DNA from: Vibrio methylphosphonaticus
Lineage (GTDB): Bacteria > Pseudomonadota > Gammaproteobacteria > Enterobacterales > Vibrionaceae
Assembly (NCBI RefSeq): GCF_023634655.1
Contig: NZ_JAMKMS010000030.1
Coordinates: 1 to 38,500, forward strand
Reading direction: 5' to 3'
Length of the DNA stretch: 38,500 nt
Below the pieces are notes generated by a model, which searched no databases, was not told the DNA's origin, and saw only the letters and a program-made list of their open reading frames with translations. This document shows, in pieces, positions 8,423 through 16,359 of the stretch. The position numbers and the translations under genes are program-made. Positions within the stretch are counted from its first letter, which is position 1. Each line of letters starts with the position of its first letter.

Positions 8423-8499
8423 AATCTTCAATCTTTAACTGTTAACCCACAACCTTTAACTTTTAATCTTAAACCCAAAACCTATGATCTTTAATCTTG
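8423..8499. repeat. Degenerate 7-bp tandem repeat, eleven copies
   Basis: Read in steps of seven from 8423, the sequence gives AATCTTC, AATCTTT, AACTGTT, AACCCAC, AACCTTT, AACTTTT, AATCTTA, AACCCAA, AACCTAT, GATCTTT, AATCTTG. Ten of the eleven begin AA and all share the pattern AAYCTTT. It lies between the terminator and the 3' end of the Crp/Fnr-type gene. No frame codes for a likely protein. Confidence 0.7.
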
Positions 8500-8554
8500 A
8501 ACAGCGCAGCCTCTGTTCAAGTCCTCGCGAGCATGCGAAAGGCAAGGCAGAGCA

Positions 8555-9211
8555 CTAAGCAACCAGCGGTTGTCTGTTCGTCGTCATGGGATCAACCAAA
8601 CGATAGCCAATATCTACTTTGATCACTTGTTTTGCCACGATGGCTTGACTGATATGGCGCCCTACGGTGTTTCGAGACATATTGAGTAATGATGCCAGTG
8701 TACTGATATTTAATGGGATCGAACCATCACAGGTTACGTCTGCAATAGCTTGCATGGCGAGCCAGATTTTTAATGGCGTGTTTTTTTCTCCGCGAAGCCG
8801 AAACAGCGTCAAACAAAATCGTTGTTTTTTTGCTAATGAAAGGTTGAGCATTTTTGAAAACTCGCAGCTCGTGGCTATTAGTGCTTCCACCACAGGAAAA
8901 GGCAGCGTTAAGACCGTGCAGTGGGTCATGGCTTGAACATCAGATTGAGTGTTTTGGCCTAAAATGAAAGGAACATCATTGAGCACAATACCCGGTGTAA
9001 TCAGGTTGTAACTTAGCGTCGTTCCCTCGTCTATAGTGGGGCAAAACCCAAGGACGCCTTGTAAGGGAATAACAATCTCGTTAGTCGGCTGATCCTGAAA
9101 GCATAAAAATTTACCTTTCGGAATCGTCATCAGTCGGCCTTTTTTTACCAGCTTGTCTGCTAATGCTGATGTTGCGTGATAGTGGCACTGAAGGGCATGG
9201 TGAGCGTTCAT
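8555..9211 (-). CDS. Crp/Fnr-family transcriptional regulator
   Basis: A 218-residue regulator. An N-terminal cyclic-nucleotide-binding-like beta roll spans about 20-130 (RLMTIPKGKFLCFQDQP, LQGVLGFCPT), then a connecting helix, then a Crp-type winged helix with LASLLNMSRNTVGRHISQAI as the helix-turn-helix. The Fnr N-terminal cysteine cluster and the Crp cAMP-binding signature (RxE...RS/T) are not evident, so the ligand is unknown. It is divergent from the FadL-like gene across a 292-base gap with a perfect dyad at 9329-9345, so it may control that porin. The link is inferred from layout only. Confidence 0.87.
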   Translation of the reverse strand: MNAHHALQCHYHATSALADKLVKKGRLMTIPKGKFLCFQDQPTNEIVIPLQGVLGFCPTIDEGTTLSYNLITPGIVLNDVPFILGQNTQSDVQAMTHCTVLTLPFPVVEALIATSCEFSKMLNLSLAKKQRFCLTLFRLRGEKNTPLKIWLAMQAIADVTCDGSIPLNISTLASLLNMSRNTVGRHISQAIVAKQVIKVDIGYRLVDPMTTNRQPLVA

Positions 9212-9328
9212 TAATGGTCTCTTATTCGATCATTGCTGCTACCCTTCGCTTAGAAAAGACGGATAGGTAAATAGGGCAGGTGTTGAGCCATTATAATTCG
9301 TTGCAATGCCACGATATACCGAGTTTAA

Positions 9329-9345
9329 GTTATATAAAATATAAC
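9329..9345. promoter_or_regulatory. Perfect 7-bp dyad in the divergent Crp-like/FadL-like gap
   Basis: GTTATAT at 9329-9335 is mirrored by ATATAAC at 9339-9345 around AAA. It lies 118 bases before the regulator start and 159 before the porin start. It does not match the classical Crp (TGTGA-N6-TCACA) or Fnr (TTGAT-N4-ATCAA) sites. It may be an operator for the adjacent regulator, or overlap a -10 region (TATAAAAT). No other clear element was seen in this 292-base gap. Confidence 0.4.
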
Positions 9346-9503
9346 CACAGTTTATGTATGGTGGTATCTGGTTGAATTTACTCGCATCAAAACAAACGCT
9401 TGGCTGATTTTTGAGTTATTTAGCTGCATTGCACTGTGAGTGCAATATGGTAAGGGGCTTTTGGCTAGGATGGGCGTAATTTTAACATACTGAGTTCCTA
9501 TCG

Positions 9504-10637
9504 ATGAAAAAAACCAATGTAGCCGTCGCGTTACTCACTGTATTCGCTTCTTCTTCCTTTGCGGGTGGCATCTTGCTTCATGAAGTGGCGACGTTTGATA
9601 GTGTCTCTTCTGCTGGCGTGGGTAACGCTTCCAACCGTATTGATGCCAGCGCTGCTATTACGAGTCCTGCGGGATTAACCGCGATTACCGACTCAAGTCT
9701 GTCTGTGGGTGCTCAATATTTGGATGCCTATACTGAGCACAATGGTACAAACAACGGCGGTGGCTCCGTTACTAGCAATGGTAAAACTCGCTCGTTGGTG
9801 CCGAGCCTAGCGTACGGTCAGCGCGTTAGCGACAGTTGGGTACTTGCTGCTTCTCTTCATGGAGACGGCGGTCTGGGCATGGATTACAGTGGCGGGCTAA
9901 TTGGTTATGACCAGGTTAACTCCATCTCACAAGAGGCGCTCAATTTACAACTCGCTGCAGGCTATCAAGCGAGCGATAACTTGTCGTTAGGTGGAGCGGT
10001 GGTGGTTCAGCATTTGATGACCTCTATTGACTCAAGCGCTAATGCTGTCATTGATAATGAAGGTAATTCTACCGCAGCAAGCTTTATGTTGTCTGCCATG
10101 TACGATCTTTCTGAGTCGACGTTCCTATCTGCCAACTACAAGCACCGTGTTAAGCATGATTTGAGTGATATTGGCGTATCGGGAACAGACGCTCGATTAG
10201 ATTCAGCCACGTGGCCCTCGCGATTTGACTTAGGGGTACAACACAAAATTTCGGAACAACTGACGTTCAAAGCGATGACGGGCGTTGAGCTATGGTCTGA
10301 TTTTGATGATAAAGCCAATGATGTGTACAGCGTGGGTACCGCGCTGGCCTATTCCCAAAGTGACTGGACCTACCAAGCCGGAGTACGCTACGACTCGACA
10401 ATGTATGACGTAGAAAATATGACGCCCGCTTTACCGATAGGCGCCAATTGGTCGCTAGGACTTGGTGCTGAAAAAGCACGTTCAAACGGAGACCGTATTG
10501 GTATTGCTTACCAATATCGTCATATGGGAACACAAGATGTGAATTATGCTGTTGATACACCTGTCGGTAGCGATACTTTTACAGGTAGCGTAGATACGAA
10601 TCGAATTCACGTGATTAGCGTCAGTTACGCGTACTAA
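9504..10637 (+). CDS. FadL/OMPP1-family outer membrane transport protein
   Basis: Outer membrane beta-barrel of 377 residues with a signal peptide MKKTNVAVALLTVFASSSFA. The mature start GGILLHEVATFDSVSSAGVGNAS and the following AAITSPAGLTAI match the N-terminal plug of FadL-type channels (N/SPAxL motif). Alternating strands continue to a terminal aromatic, SVSYAY. FadL proteins bring hydrophobic substrates such as long-chain fatty acids across the outer membrane; the substrate here is unknown. A good terminator follows at 10688. It is divergent from a Crp/Fnr-type regulator, which may respond to a related metabolite. Confidence 0.85.
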   Translation: MKKTNVAVALLTVFASSSFAGGILLHEVATFDSVSSAGVGNASNRIDASAAITSPAGLTAITDSSLSVGAQYLDAYTEHNGTNNGGGSVTSNGKTRSLVPSLAYGQRVSDSWVLAASLHGDGGLGMDYSGGLIGYDQVNSISQEALNLQLAAGYQASDNLSLGGAVVVQHLMTSIDSSANAVIDNEGNSTAASFMLSAMYDLSESTFLSANYKHRVKHDLSDIGVSGTDARLDSATWPSRFDLGVQHKISEQLTFKAMTGVELWSDFDDKANDVYSVGTALAYSQSDWTYQAGVRYDSTMYDVENMTPALPIGANWSLGLGAEKARSNGDRIGIAYQYRHMGTQDVNYAVDTPVGSDTFTGSVDTNRIHVISVSYAY

Positions 10638-10687
10638 TCGATAAAGAATATTAAACAGGATTCGAGAAAGGATCTGTTAGCCGTTAA

Positions 10688-10720
10688 GCCCTTCACAGAG
10701 TGAGGGGCGTTTTTGTTTTT
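10688..10720 (+). terminator. Rho-independent terminator after the FadL-like gene
   Basis: The stem GCCCTTCAC (10688-10696) with GTGAGGGGC (10700-10708) has 9 pairs including one wobble and an AGA loop. It is followed by TTTTTGTTTTT. It lies 50 bases after the stop. Confidence 0.88.
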
Positions 10721-10732
10721 GTGCCAAGGTAT

Positions 10733-11503
10733 ATGAGAAAGAAATTTGTAATGATAAAAAAATTAGCGCTCCATAATGTTACGTATGCGCACCACTATGT
10801 CAATTTTGCGCTCCGCTATATGCTTAAAACCGTTGGGTTTGGCGTGGTGTTTGCGTTGTTGTTTACTAGAAGCGTATCTGCGGATGACAAGCATCATGAA
10901 GACCCAACCAAAATTGTCACCAAAGTAGGAGCCGGCTATTCAGACTCTTCGTTTGTGTCTGGGTCAATTGGCTTAGATGAGGCGAGAATGCTTAATGCTC
11001 GTTACAACGAGACTGGTGAATGGCGGTTAGGCGGGTCGTGGTTATTTGATTTAGGCATTGTCAATTTTAACTTTAGTCGTACCGATTATGAAAATGACAG
11101 TTATAGAAATAATTACAGTATTGGGACATACATTCCCCTCAGTTACTTTGATATTGCTCCCGCAGGTTGGATGCTTTTCCCGATGGCGGGTTATAGCTAT
11201 AACGATGGGGAAATGGCCGTACCCTCAGAAGAGGTAGAAAACGAATTTGTTTTGATGCGCAGTCAAACACATGGTGCCTACTTAGGGATGTTTGGTGTCC
11301 GTCCTATCGAAGATTCAGATTGGAGTGTGCTGAGCTTTGCGGGTGGCGCAATCGGGTCGAACAACTACCGAAGTTACTGGGGCGGATTGGGCGTCAGTTA
11401 TAAACTCAGTCGCCACACTTCGTTTAATTTCTTTGGGGTCTTAGCCGAAGACGACTATGGCACCAATAATAAACTCGCAGGCTCGGTGAGTTATGAATTT
11501 TAG
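10733..11503 (+). CDS. Predicted outer membrane beta-barrel protein, unknown function
   Basis: A 256-residue protein if the ATG at 10733 is used (AAGG just upstream). Alternatives are 10751, and 10820, which would place the signal peptide MLKTVGFGVVFALLFTRSVSA directly at the N terminus. The longer forms carry a 29-35-residue His/Tyr-rich lead before that hydrophobic stretch, which is unusual for an exported protein. The mature part has alternating short strands (RLGGSWLFDLGIVNFNFSR, SYWGGLGVSYKL) and ends in SYEF, as barrels do. No family was recognised. The FadL-gene terminator lies between, so it is transcribed separately, at least in part. Terminator at 11517. Confidence 0.75.
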   Translation: MRKKFVMIKKLALHNVTYAHHYVNFALRYMLKTVGFGVVFALLFTRSVSADDKHHEDPTKIVTKVGAGYSDSSFVSGSIGLDEARMLNARYNETGEWRLGGSWLFDLGIVNFNFSRTDYENDSYRNNYSIGTYIPLSYFDIAPAGWMLFPMAGYSYNDGEMAVPSEEVENEFVLMRSQTHGAYLGMFGVRPIEDSDWSVLSFAGGAIGSNNYRSYWGGLGVSYKLSRHTSFNFFGVLAEDDYGTNNKLAGSVSYEF

Positions 11504-11516
11504 AGATTGAAATAGG

Positions 11517-11556
11517 AACGGCGGCTTGTGATGATTATTCAAAGCCGCCGTTTTTT
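11517..11556 (+). terminator. Rho-independent terminator
   Basis: AACGGCGGCTT (11517-11527) pairs with AAGCCGCCGTT (11542-11552) across a 14-base loop, running into TTTTTTCTTTTT. It lies 14 bases after the barrel gene stop and also faces the 3' end of the convergent Hsp70 operon. Confidence 0.88.
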
Positions 11557-11598
11557 CTTTTTGATTGTTAAACGTTCTTTTTATTGAACCTAGTGCTC

Positions 11599-11630
11599 AT
11601 TGACGTTACTGCCTATTGACATTACTGCTT
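11599..11630. repeat. 16-bp tandem duplication across the Hsp70 stop codon
   Basis: ATTGACGTTACTGCCT (11599-11614) is followed directly by ATTGACATTACTGCTT (11615-11630), differing at two positions. The second copy contains the stop codon (11622-11624) and last codons of the Hsp70-DUF3731 gene, so the event duplicated the stop region without changing the protein. Confidence 0.7.
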
Positions 11631-14423
11631 AATGAGCTGAAGTCCAACGGGTAGTGCGTCACCGAATACTCGTTTGGAATCAGATTCAGTTAATGCTTGA
11701 ACCTCAGAAACTAACGATAGCCAGCTATCTGGTGCTTTGCTCTGACGAAGCTTGGTTAACACTTGCTCGCGATAATCGTCGGCGATATCGAGCGAGCGAT
11801 CACCAGTTTTCCTGCACATTAAAACACAAGCAAAGCCAATCATTGACTCTTTAGACCAATCAAGCGCAAGCAATTTAGGTAACCATTGCTCCACCTGTTC
11901 TCTGGCAATGACATTGTGTTGGCTGCCATAGAGGGGGGTACGCGAAGCCAACCGACCTAATGCCCAGCAGTGAGCTTGCAAGAACTGTGGTTGGTTAATG
12001 ATCTTACTCAGATACCAACTGGCCAGTAGCACTTTGTCATCCACATAGAGGTTTTCTAAGCTCGCGGATAAGCGAACCATAGCTTCATAGCCTTTGTCCT
12101 TAGCTGACTGAAACGACTTGGCGTTTTTCATGGCACCTGGGTGAAGGTATTTCGCGATATCACTCAGGATGGCTTCCTGTTGTTCTTCATTTAGCCCTCC
12201 TGAAACGCGGCGCCAAAAGACCCACCAATCACTCCAACCTTGGTTGTTTTGGAACTGGATCCCTTGTTGATAAACGCCCCATAGCTGCTCCATGCGCCAA
12301 GAGTCTGTTGCATCACCAAAGCCGGGACGCATACAAAACCCGGTCAGACGTAACCAGTTTTTCTCATGTTGTTCAGAGCGGCGACGACGCTTACGACCAA
12401 GCGTGAAGGTATCCACGAGAGAGCGAAGAGAGTGGAAGTCCCACGCCTCTTTCTTACCCAATTTCTTTTCTAGATCTTTACCTAGCGTTTTTATTTCCTT
12501 GGTATCCGCACTATTTTTGTTGCCACTGTAAAGCCGAGAAATGATTGCTTGAGAAGCTTCTAATCCGGGATGCGCTTTTACTTGCTCTTGATCGGCTTGC
12601 TTGTTGCGCACCTCAAACTCCAGCTCCCATCGCTGTTGCTCATCGCTGGCACTCACGCACTCAACTTTAAGCGTCCCCACTTCAGTGAGCTGGCAGGCGA
12701 GTTGAACTTCAACTCGCTGTTTTTGGTTCTCTGCAAGGGTTACATTGTCACCCTGTAACGTATTAATGTACGGAGGAAGCGGTGAAAATTGGTCAGGGTC
12801 AATGTTGACCAAAATACCATTTTGAACTTTTTGGTGTTGTCCAAAGAAGTCATGGGTTGAGGTTAACAAGTTAAACCTTACCGGCTCTCCCAAGGTTAAA
12901 GAGAATCGGCGACCAGAAAGACGGATTTCTTGCCCTTCATCGGTGCCTCTAGCAAGCAAACACAGTGCTTGCCCAGATTTGTTTTTCTCTTGTAAATGCA
13001 GGAAGTAGGAGCGGGCACTGCCACCACCAATTTTGAGTTGGGCGCCACGTCGAGCTTTTGCAAAGGCAACCGCGCCTAAAGCCACCGACCAATCTGGGTG
13101 TGGGTTGTTGAGTAGGGTAACCGGCGCGCCTTTCCACCCTTCGATAAGGTTAACAAGACGTTTAGTGATCAATGGGCTGTTGAACACACCGCCATTCAAT
13201 AAAATCCCAACAGGTATCGCGGGCTCACTGCCGTCGTTTAAGGCTTCTTTTGCCACTTCCTGATGCAGGTGCAAGAATTCCGACACGTGCTTACTAACAG
13301 CAGGATCGGCGACGTAAGGTAAACCAAACTCAACCACGGCGCTGCGTTTTTTATCCGGAAGTTCGCCAAATTCCGTCGCCGGGAAAAAGCCATCTAAGGC
13401 AATGCGATGAACTTCTTGCTGACTAATCGACACGCTCTTTGTGCCACCGATAAGGCGAGAGCCACTGCCGAGCATGGTGATTTTCATTTCGTCAGGCGCA
13501 GAGTCAGATAATAAGGTTTCTTTCGCTTTACGTGTTTGCTGAATGAGCTTTGTTAAACTGGCTGCGTTGAGTTTTTTACTTTGATTGAATCGTTGTTCTG
13601 CCACATGAGCGAGGGCGAGATCGAGATTGTCTCCCCCCAACATGAGGTGTTCACCAACCCCAATTCTGTTGAGCTGAAGGTTGTCGTCCTCATCGTGCTT
13701 GGCTTCAATGAGGCTTAAATCGGTGGTACCACCACCTACGTCACAGACGAGCATTAGTGGTATTTGTGCTAACTCTTGAGACGCGGTCTCTTTGTGCCTT
13801 GCATACCAGTCGTAACAAACCGCTTGAGGTTCTTCGAGTAAGTGAACTCGCGGTAAACCTGCGCGTTTTGCTGCCTCTAAGGTGAGCTTTCGCGCGGTTT
13901 CATCAAACGAAGCAGGAACGGTGATCACCACATCTTGATCTTCTAGCTTGTTGTAGTGATGACGGTGGTTCCATGCTTGACGTATATGGTTGAGGTAGCT
14001 GGCGCTCGCGATAACGGGAGAGACTTTTTCAACATCAGCTGCACCCGCCCAAGGTAAAATATCGTCTTCGCGATCGACACCTTGATGTGAAAGCCAGCTT
14101 TTTGCACTGGAGACTTGACGTCCTTCAACTTTAGCGCCAAGTTCACGTGCCCATTCACCAATGATGACTTTATCAAGATCGCCTGAAACAGGTGAGTGCT
14201 CCCAAGGGAGTGTTAAGTCGGCATCAGATATTTGTTGTAATGCAGGGTGATAGCGAAACGATGGCAGTAGTGGTTTTCTCACTACTTCGCCGGGACCCAC
14301 AAGTTGGTCAATTTCGAACAGCTCTACTGGTGCGTTGGATAGGTCATCTTGAATATCACAAAATGCGACAACGGTATTGGTTGTACCTAAATCGATACCG
14401 ACTAAATATTGAGAAGAGGCCAT
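11622..14423 (-). CDS. Long Hsp70-like protein with C-terminal DUF3731-type region
   Basis: A 933-residue DnaK-related protein. The nucleotide-binding domain has phosphate-1 loop GIDLGTTNT (9-17), phosphate-2 DVGGGTTDLS (228-237), LGGDNLDLAL and the adenosine motif LLNGGVF. It lacks the DnaK linker and lid. A beta-rich segment follows (about 490-600, ending WELEFEVRN), as in the neighbouring Hsp70. About 330 more residues are helical, with RLTGFCMRPGFGDATDSWR, which I associate with the DNA-K-related DUF3731 family. The ATG at 14423 has GGAG 7 bases upstream; an in-frame TTG at 14435 is less likely. It is the third gene of the DUF2760-Hsp70-Hsp70 operon, 97 bases after the second, with a hairpin between. 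Probably cytoplasmic; clients and function unknown. Confidence 0.85.
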   Translation of the reverse strand: MASSQYLVGIDLGTTNTVVAFCDIQDDLSNAPVELFEIDQLVGPGEVVRKPLLPSFRYHPALQQISDADLTLPWEHSPVSGDLDKVIIGEWARELGAKVEGRQVSSAKSWLSHQGVDREDDILPWAGAADVEKVSPVIASASYLNHIRQAWNHRHHYNKLEDQDVVITVPASFDETARKLTLEAAKRAGLPRVHLLEEPQAVCYDWYARHKETASQELAQIPLMLVCDVGGGTTDLSLIEAKHDEDDNLQLNRIGVGEHLMLGGDNLDLALAHVAEQRFNQSKKLNAASLTKLIQQTRKAKETLLSDSAPDEMKITMLGSGSRLIGGTKSVSISQQEVHRIALDGFFPATEFGELPDKKRSAVVEFGLPYVADPAVSKHVSEFLHLHQEVAKEALNDGSEPAIPVGILLNGGVFNSPLITKRLVNLIEGWKGAPVTLLNNPHPDWSVALGAVAFAKARRGAQLKIGGGSARSYFLHLQEKNKSGQALCLLARGTDEGQEIRLSGRRFSLTLGEPVRFNLLTSTHDFFGQHQKVQNGILVNIDPDQFSPLPPYINTLQGDNVTLAENQKQRVEVQLACQLTEVGTLKVECVSASDEQQRWELEFEVRNKQADQEQVKAHPGLEASQAIISRLYSGNKNSADTKEIKTLGKDLEKKLGKKEAWDFHSLRSLVDTFTLGRKRRRRSEQHEKNWLRLTGFCMRPGFGDATDSWRMEQLWGVYQQGIQFQNNQGWSDWWVFWRRVSGGLNEEQQEAILSDIAKYLHPGAMKNAKSFQSAKDKGYEAMVRLSASLENLYVDDKVLLASWYLSKIINQPQFLQAHCWALGRLASRTPLYGSQHNVIAREQVEQWLPKLLALDWSKESMIGFACVLMCRKTGDRSLDIADDYREQVLTKLRQSKAPDSWLSLVSEVQALTESDSKRVFGDALPVGLQLIKQ

Positions 14424-14453
14424 AATACGCTCCAATCAGGTAAAGAAAAGACA

Positions 14454-14479
14454 CAAACGGCACTAAAAAGTGCCGTTTG
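14454..14479 (-). terminator. Hairpin between the two Hsp70 genes (attenuator or partial terminator)
   Basis: CAAACGGCACT (14454-14464) pairs with AGTGCCGTTTG (14469-14479), an 11-bp perfect stem with a 4-base loop. Read on the minus strand it is followed by TGTCTTTTCTTTACC, T-rich but interrupted. It lies within the 97-base gap and could lower expression of the downstream, longer Hsp70 or protect the upstream mRNA. Confidence 0.6.
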
Positions 14480-14520
14480 AAATAGAGGTTTATCAGAATT
14501 CAAATCTGCTCAGCCTGATA

Positions 14521-16359
14521 CTAAGCGTCTTCGCGCACGTCAAACTCAACATGCCATTTCTGACCATTATCTGTTGCGATAGCTTCAAGATACAAGGTCC
14601 CCAGTTCAGTGACTCGAGAAGATAACGTGACAGGGACGACCTCACCACTGTTTCTTCCTTCTGATACTGGAAGTGTTACTTGGATCTCTGGCAGCTCTTC
14701 TAGCTCTTCTGGTTTCCAATAATCTAAGTGGAGACCAGCATTGTCTTCACGACGTATTGTCGAGCCAAAGAACTGAAAGTGGACAGGCTGTCCAATTACT
14801 AAGCCAAACTCTTGGCTTGGTACGTCAACACTGCTGCCTTCTTCCATACCAAATGGCGCAACACACAATGCTTCCATTGGAGGCGCCATTCCTGGAATAG
14901 CAGGCATGGCACTTTCGATACCAATGTAGTAGCTAGATGCGATACCGCCACGAATACGAACGCCTTGTCCACGACGAACACTGCCGTAGTAGGCTGCGCC
15001 ACTTGCCACAGCGAGGTCTAAGTCTAGCCCAGTTAACATTTTAGCTGAACTTGCACTAGCAGAGCTTAACCAGCTGTTAATGGTGCTAAAGAGACGATCT
15101 GACAGCAGAGACGACTTAAGTACGCCACCATTGAATAACACCGCAGTAGGTTTAATAAATTCAGGCTCTGCTGGCATGCCAGGCATACCGGAAAACGCTT
15201 GATCTGCAGCGTTACTCTGACGGCTTAAGAACGCAGCAATATGACGTGTGACGGCAGCATCTTGCGCATAAGGCAGACCCATTTGGGTCAACGCACCGCG
15301 AGAGCGTTGTACTGGGTGTTCTTGAATGCCGACTTGTGGGAAGAAGCCATCCACTAAGGTTTGTTGCACTTCTTGCTGGGTAAGTTCGGTTTTTAACGTT
15401 GCACCAAGCAATTTAGAACCACGGCTAGGCACGACAATCGGTACCGATTGAAGATCGGCATCGTTAAGTAGGGCTTCTTTGGCGTCACGGCAAGCGTGAG
15501 TCATTGCCTGAACTTGCCAAGGTTGTAACTCTTTGCCATCTTGCGCGAGCTTCATCTTTAGGCGATAAGCCAATGCAAGATCCATGTTGTCACCGCCAAG
15601 TAAGATATGCTCACCAACTGCGACACGCTCTAAGTTTAAATTACCGTCGTTTTCTGTTACGGCAACGAGTGATAAATCGGTGGTACCACCACCCACATCG
15701 ACCACTAATACAATGTCACCGACTTCTACTTCGTCACGCCATGCGTCGTCGCTGTTATCAATCCAACTATACAGCGCCGCTTGCGGTTCTTCTAGAAGGG
15801 TCAAATGCATGAGACCGACATTACGAGCGGCTTCAGCCGTGAGATCACGAGCGGCAGGATCAAATGATGCTGGTACCGTAATTGTAACGTCTTGCTCTTC
15901 TAGTAAAGCGTCAGGATGAGCATGGTTCCACGCATTTTTAAGGTGCTCTAGGTACAGCTCGGTGACACGTAGAGGTGACACTTTTGCCACTTCTTCAGGG
16001 CTACCTTGTGGTAAAAAGTCTTCGCGGCGGTTCACACCACCGTGGCACAGCCAAGATTTTGCACTCGCGACTAAACGGATCGGTGTTTTAGAACCAAGGT
16101 TACGGGCGATAGCCCCGACAAGCGCACTTGGGTGCTCTGTCCAAGGGAGTGTTCTTGAACCGTGACCGAGTTCATGCTCATGTGGCTGGTATAAGAACGA
16201 GCCTAATTGGCTCAAACTCTCAACGGTGCCCGGAGAGGTTAGTTGAGGAATTGCCATCACCTCAACGGAGGCGTTTTCATCTTGTGCGTCAACAAATGAC
16301 ATGACGCAATGCGTGGTACCAAGATCGATACCAACACTGTATTTAGCGTTGTGGTCCAT
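14521..16359 (-). CDS. Divergent Hsp70-like protein
   Basis: A 612-residue DnaK-related ATPase. Motifs: GIDLGTTHC (10-18), DVGGGTTDLS (221-230), LGGDNMDLAL, and FNGGVLKSS for adenosine binding. In place of the DnaK KRLIGR region it has SAKSWLCHGGVNRREDFLP, closely matched in the neighbouring Hsp70 (SAKSWLSHQGVDREDDILP), so the two are a paired subfamily. The C-terminal 130 residues are beta-rich, ending in LGTLYLEAIATDNGQKWHVEF; there is no alpha-helical lid or EEVD-type tail. The start overlaps the DUF2760 stop (TAATG) with GAGG inside that gene, so the two are translationally coupled. A Met/Pro/Gly-rich insertion (SGMPGMPAEPE; MPAIPGMAPPM) is peculiar to this one. Confidence 0.88.
   Translation of the reverse strand: MDHNAKYSVGIDLGTTHCVMSFVDAQDENASVEVMAIPQLTSPGTVESLSQLGSFLYQPHEHELGHGSRTLPWTEHPSALVGAIARNLGSKTPIRLVASAKSWLCHGGVNRREDFLPQGSPEEVAKVSPLRVTELYLEHLKNAWNHAHPDALLEEQDVTITVPASFDPAARDLTAEAARNVGLMHLTLLEEPQAALYSWIDNSDDAWRDEVEVGDIVLVVDVGGGTTDLSLVAVTENDGNLNLERVAVGEHILLGGDNMDLALAYRLKMKLAQDGKELQPWQVQAMTHACRDAKEALLNDADLQSVPIVVPSRGSKLLGATLKTELTQQEVQQTLVDGFFPQVGIQEHPVQRSRGALTQMGLPYAQDAAVTRHIAAFLSRQSNAADQAFSGMPGMPAEPEFIKPTAVLFNGGVLKSSLLSDRLFSTINSWLSSASASSAKMLTGLDLDLAVASGAAYYGSVRRGQGVRIRGGIASSYYIGIESAMPAIPGMAPPMEALCVAPFGMEEGSSVDVPSQEFGLVIGQPVHFQFFGSTIRREDNAGLHLDYWKPEELEELPEIQVTLPVSEGRNSGEVVPVTLSSRVTELGTLYLEAIATDNGQKWHVEFDVREDA

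Noticed and set aside
15504..15919. Long plus-strand open frames opposite the Hsp70 gene
   Set aside because: They overlap clear Hsp70 motifs on the minus strand and have no homology or ribosome sites.
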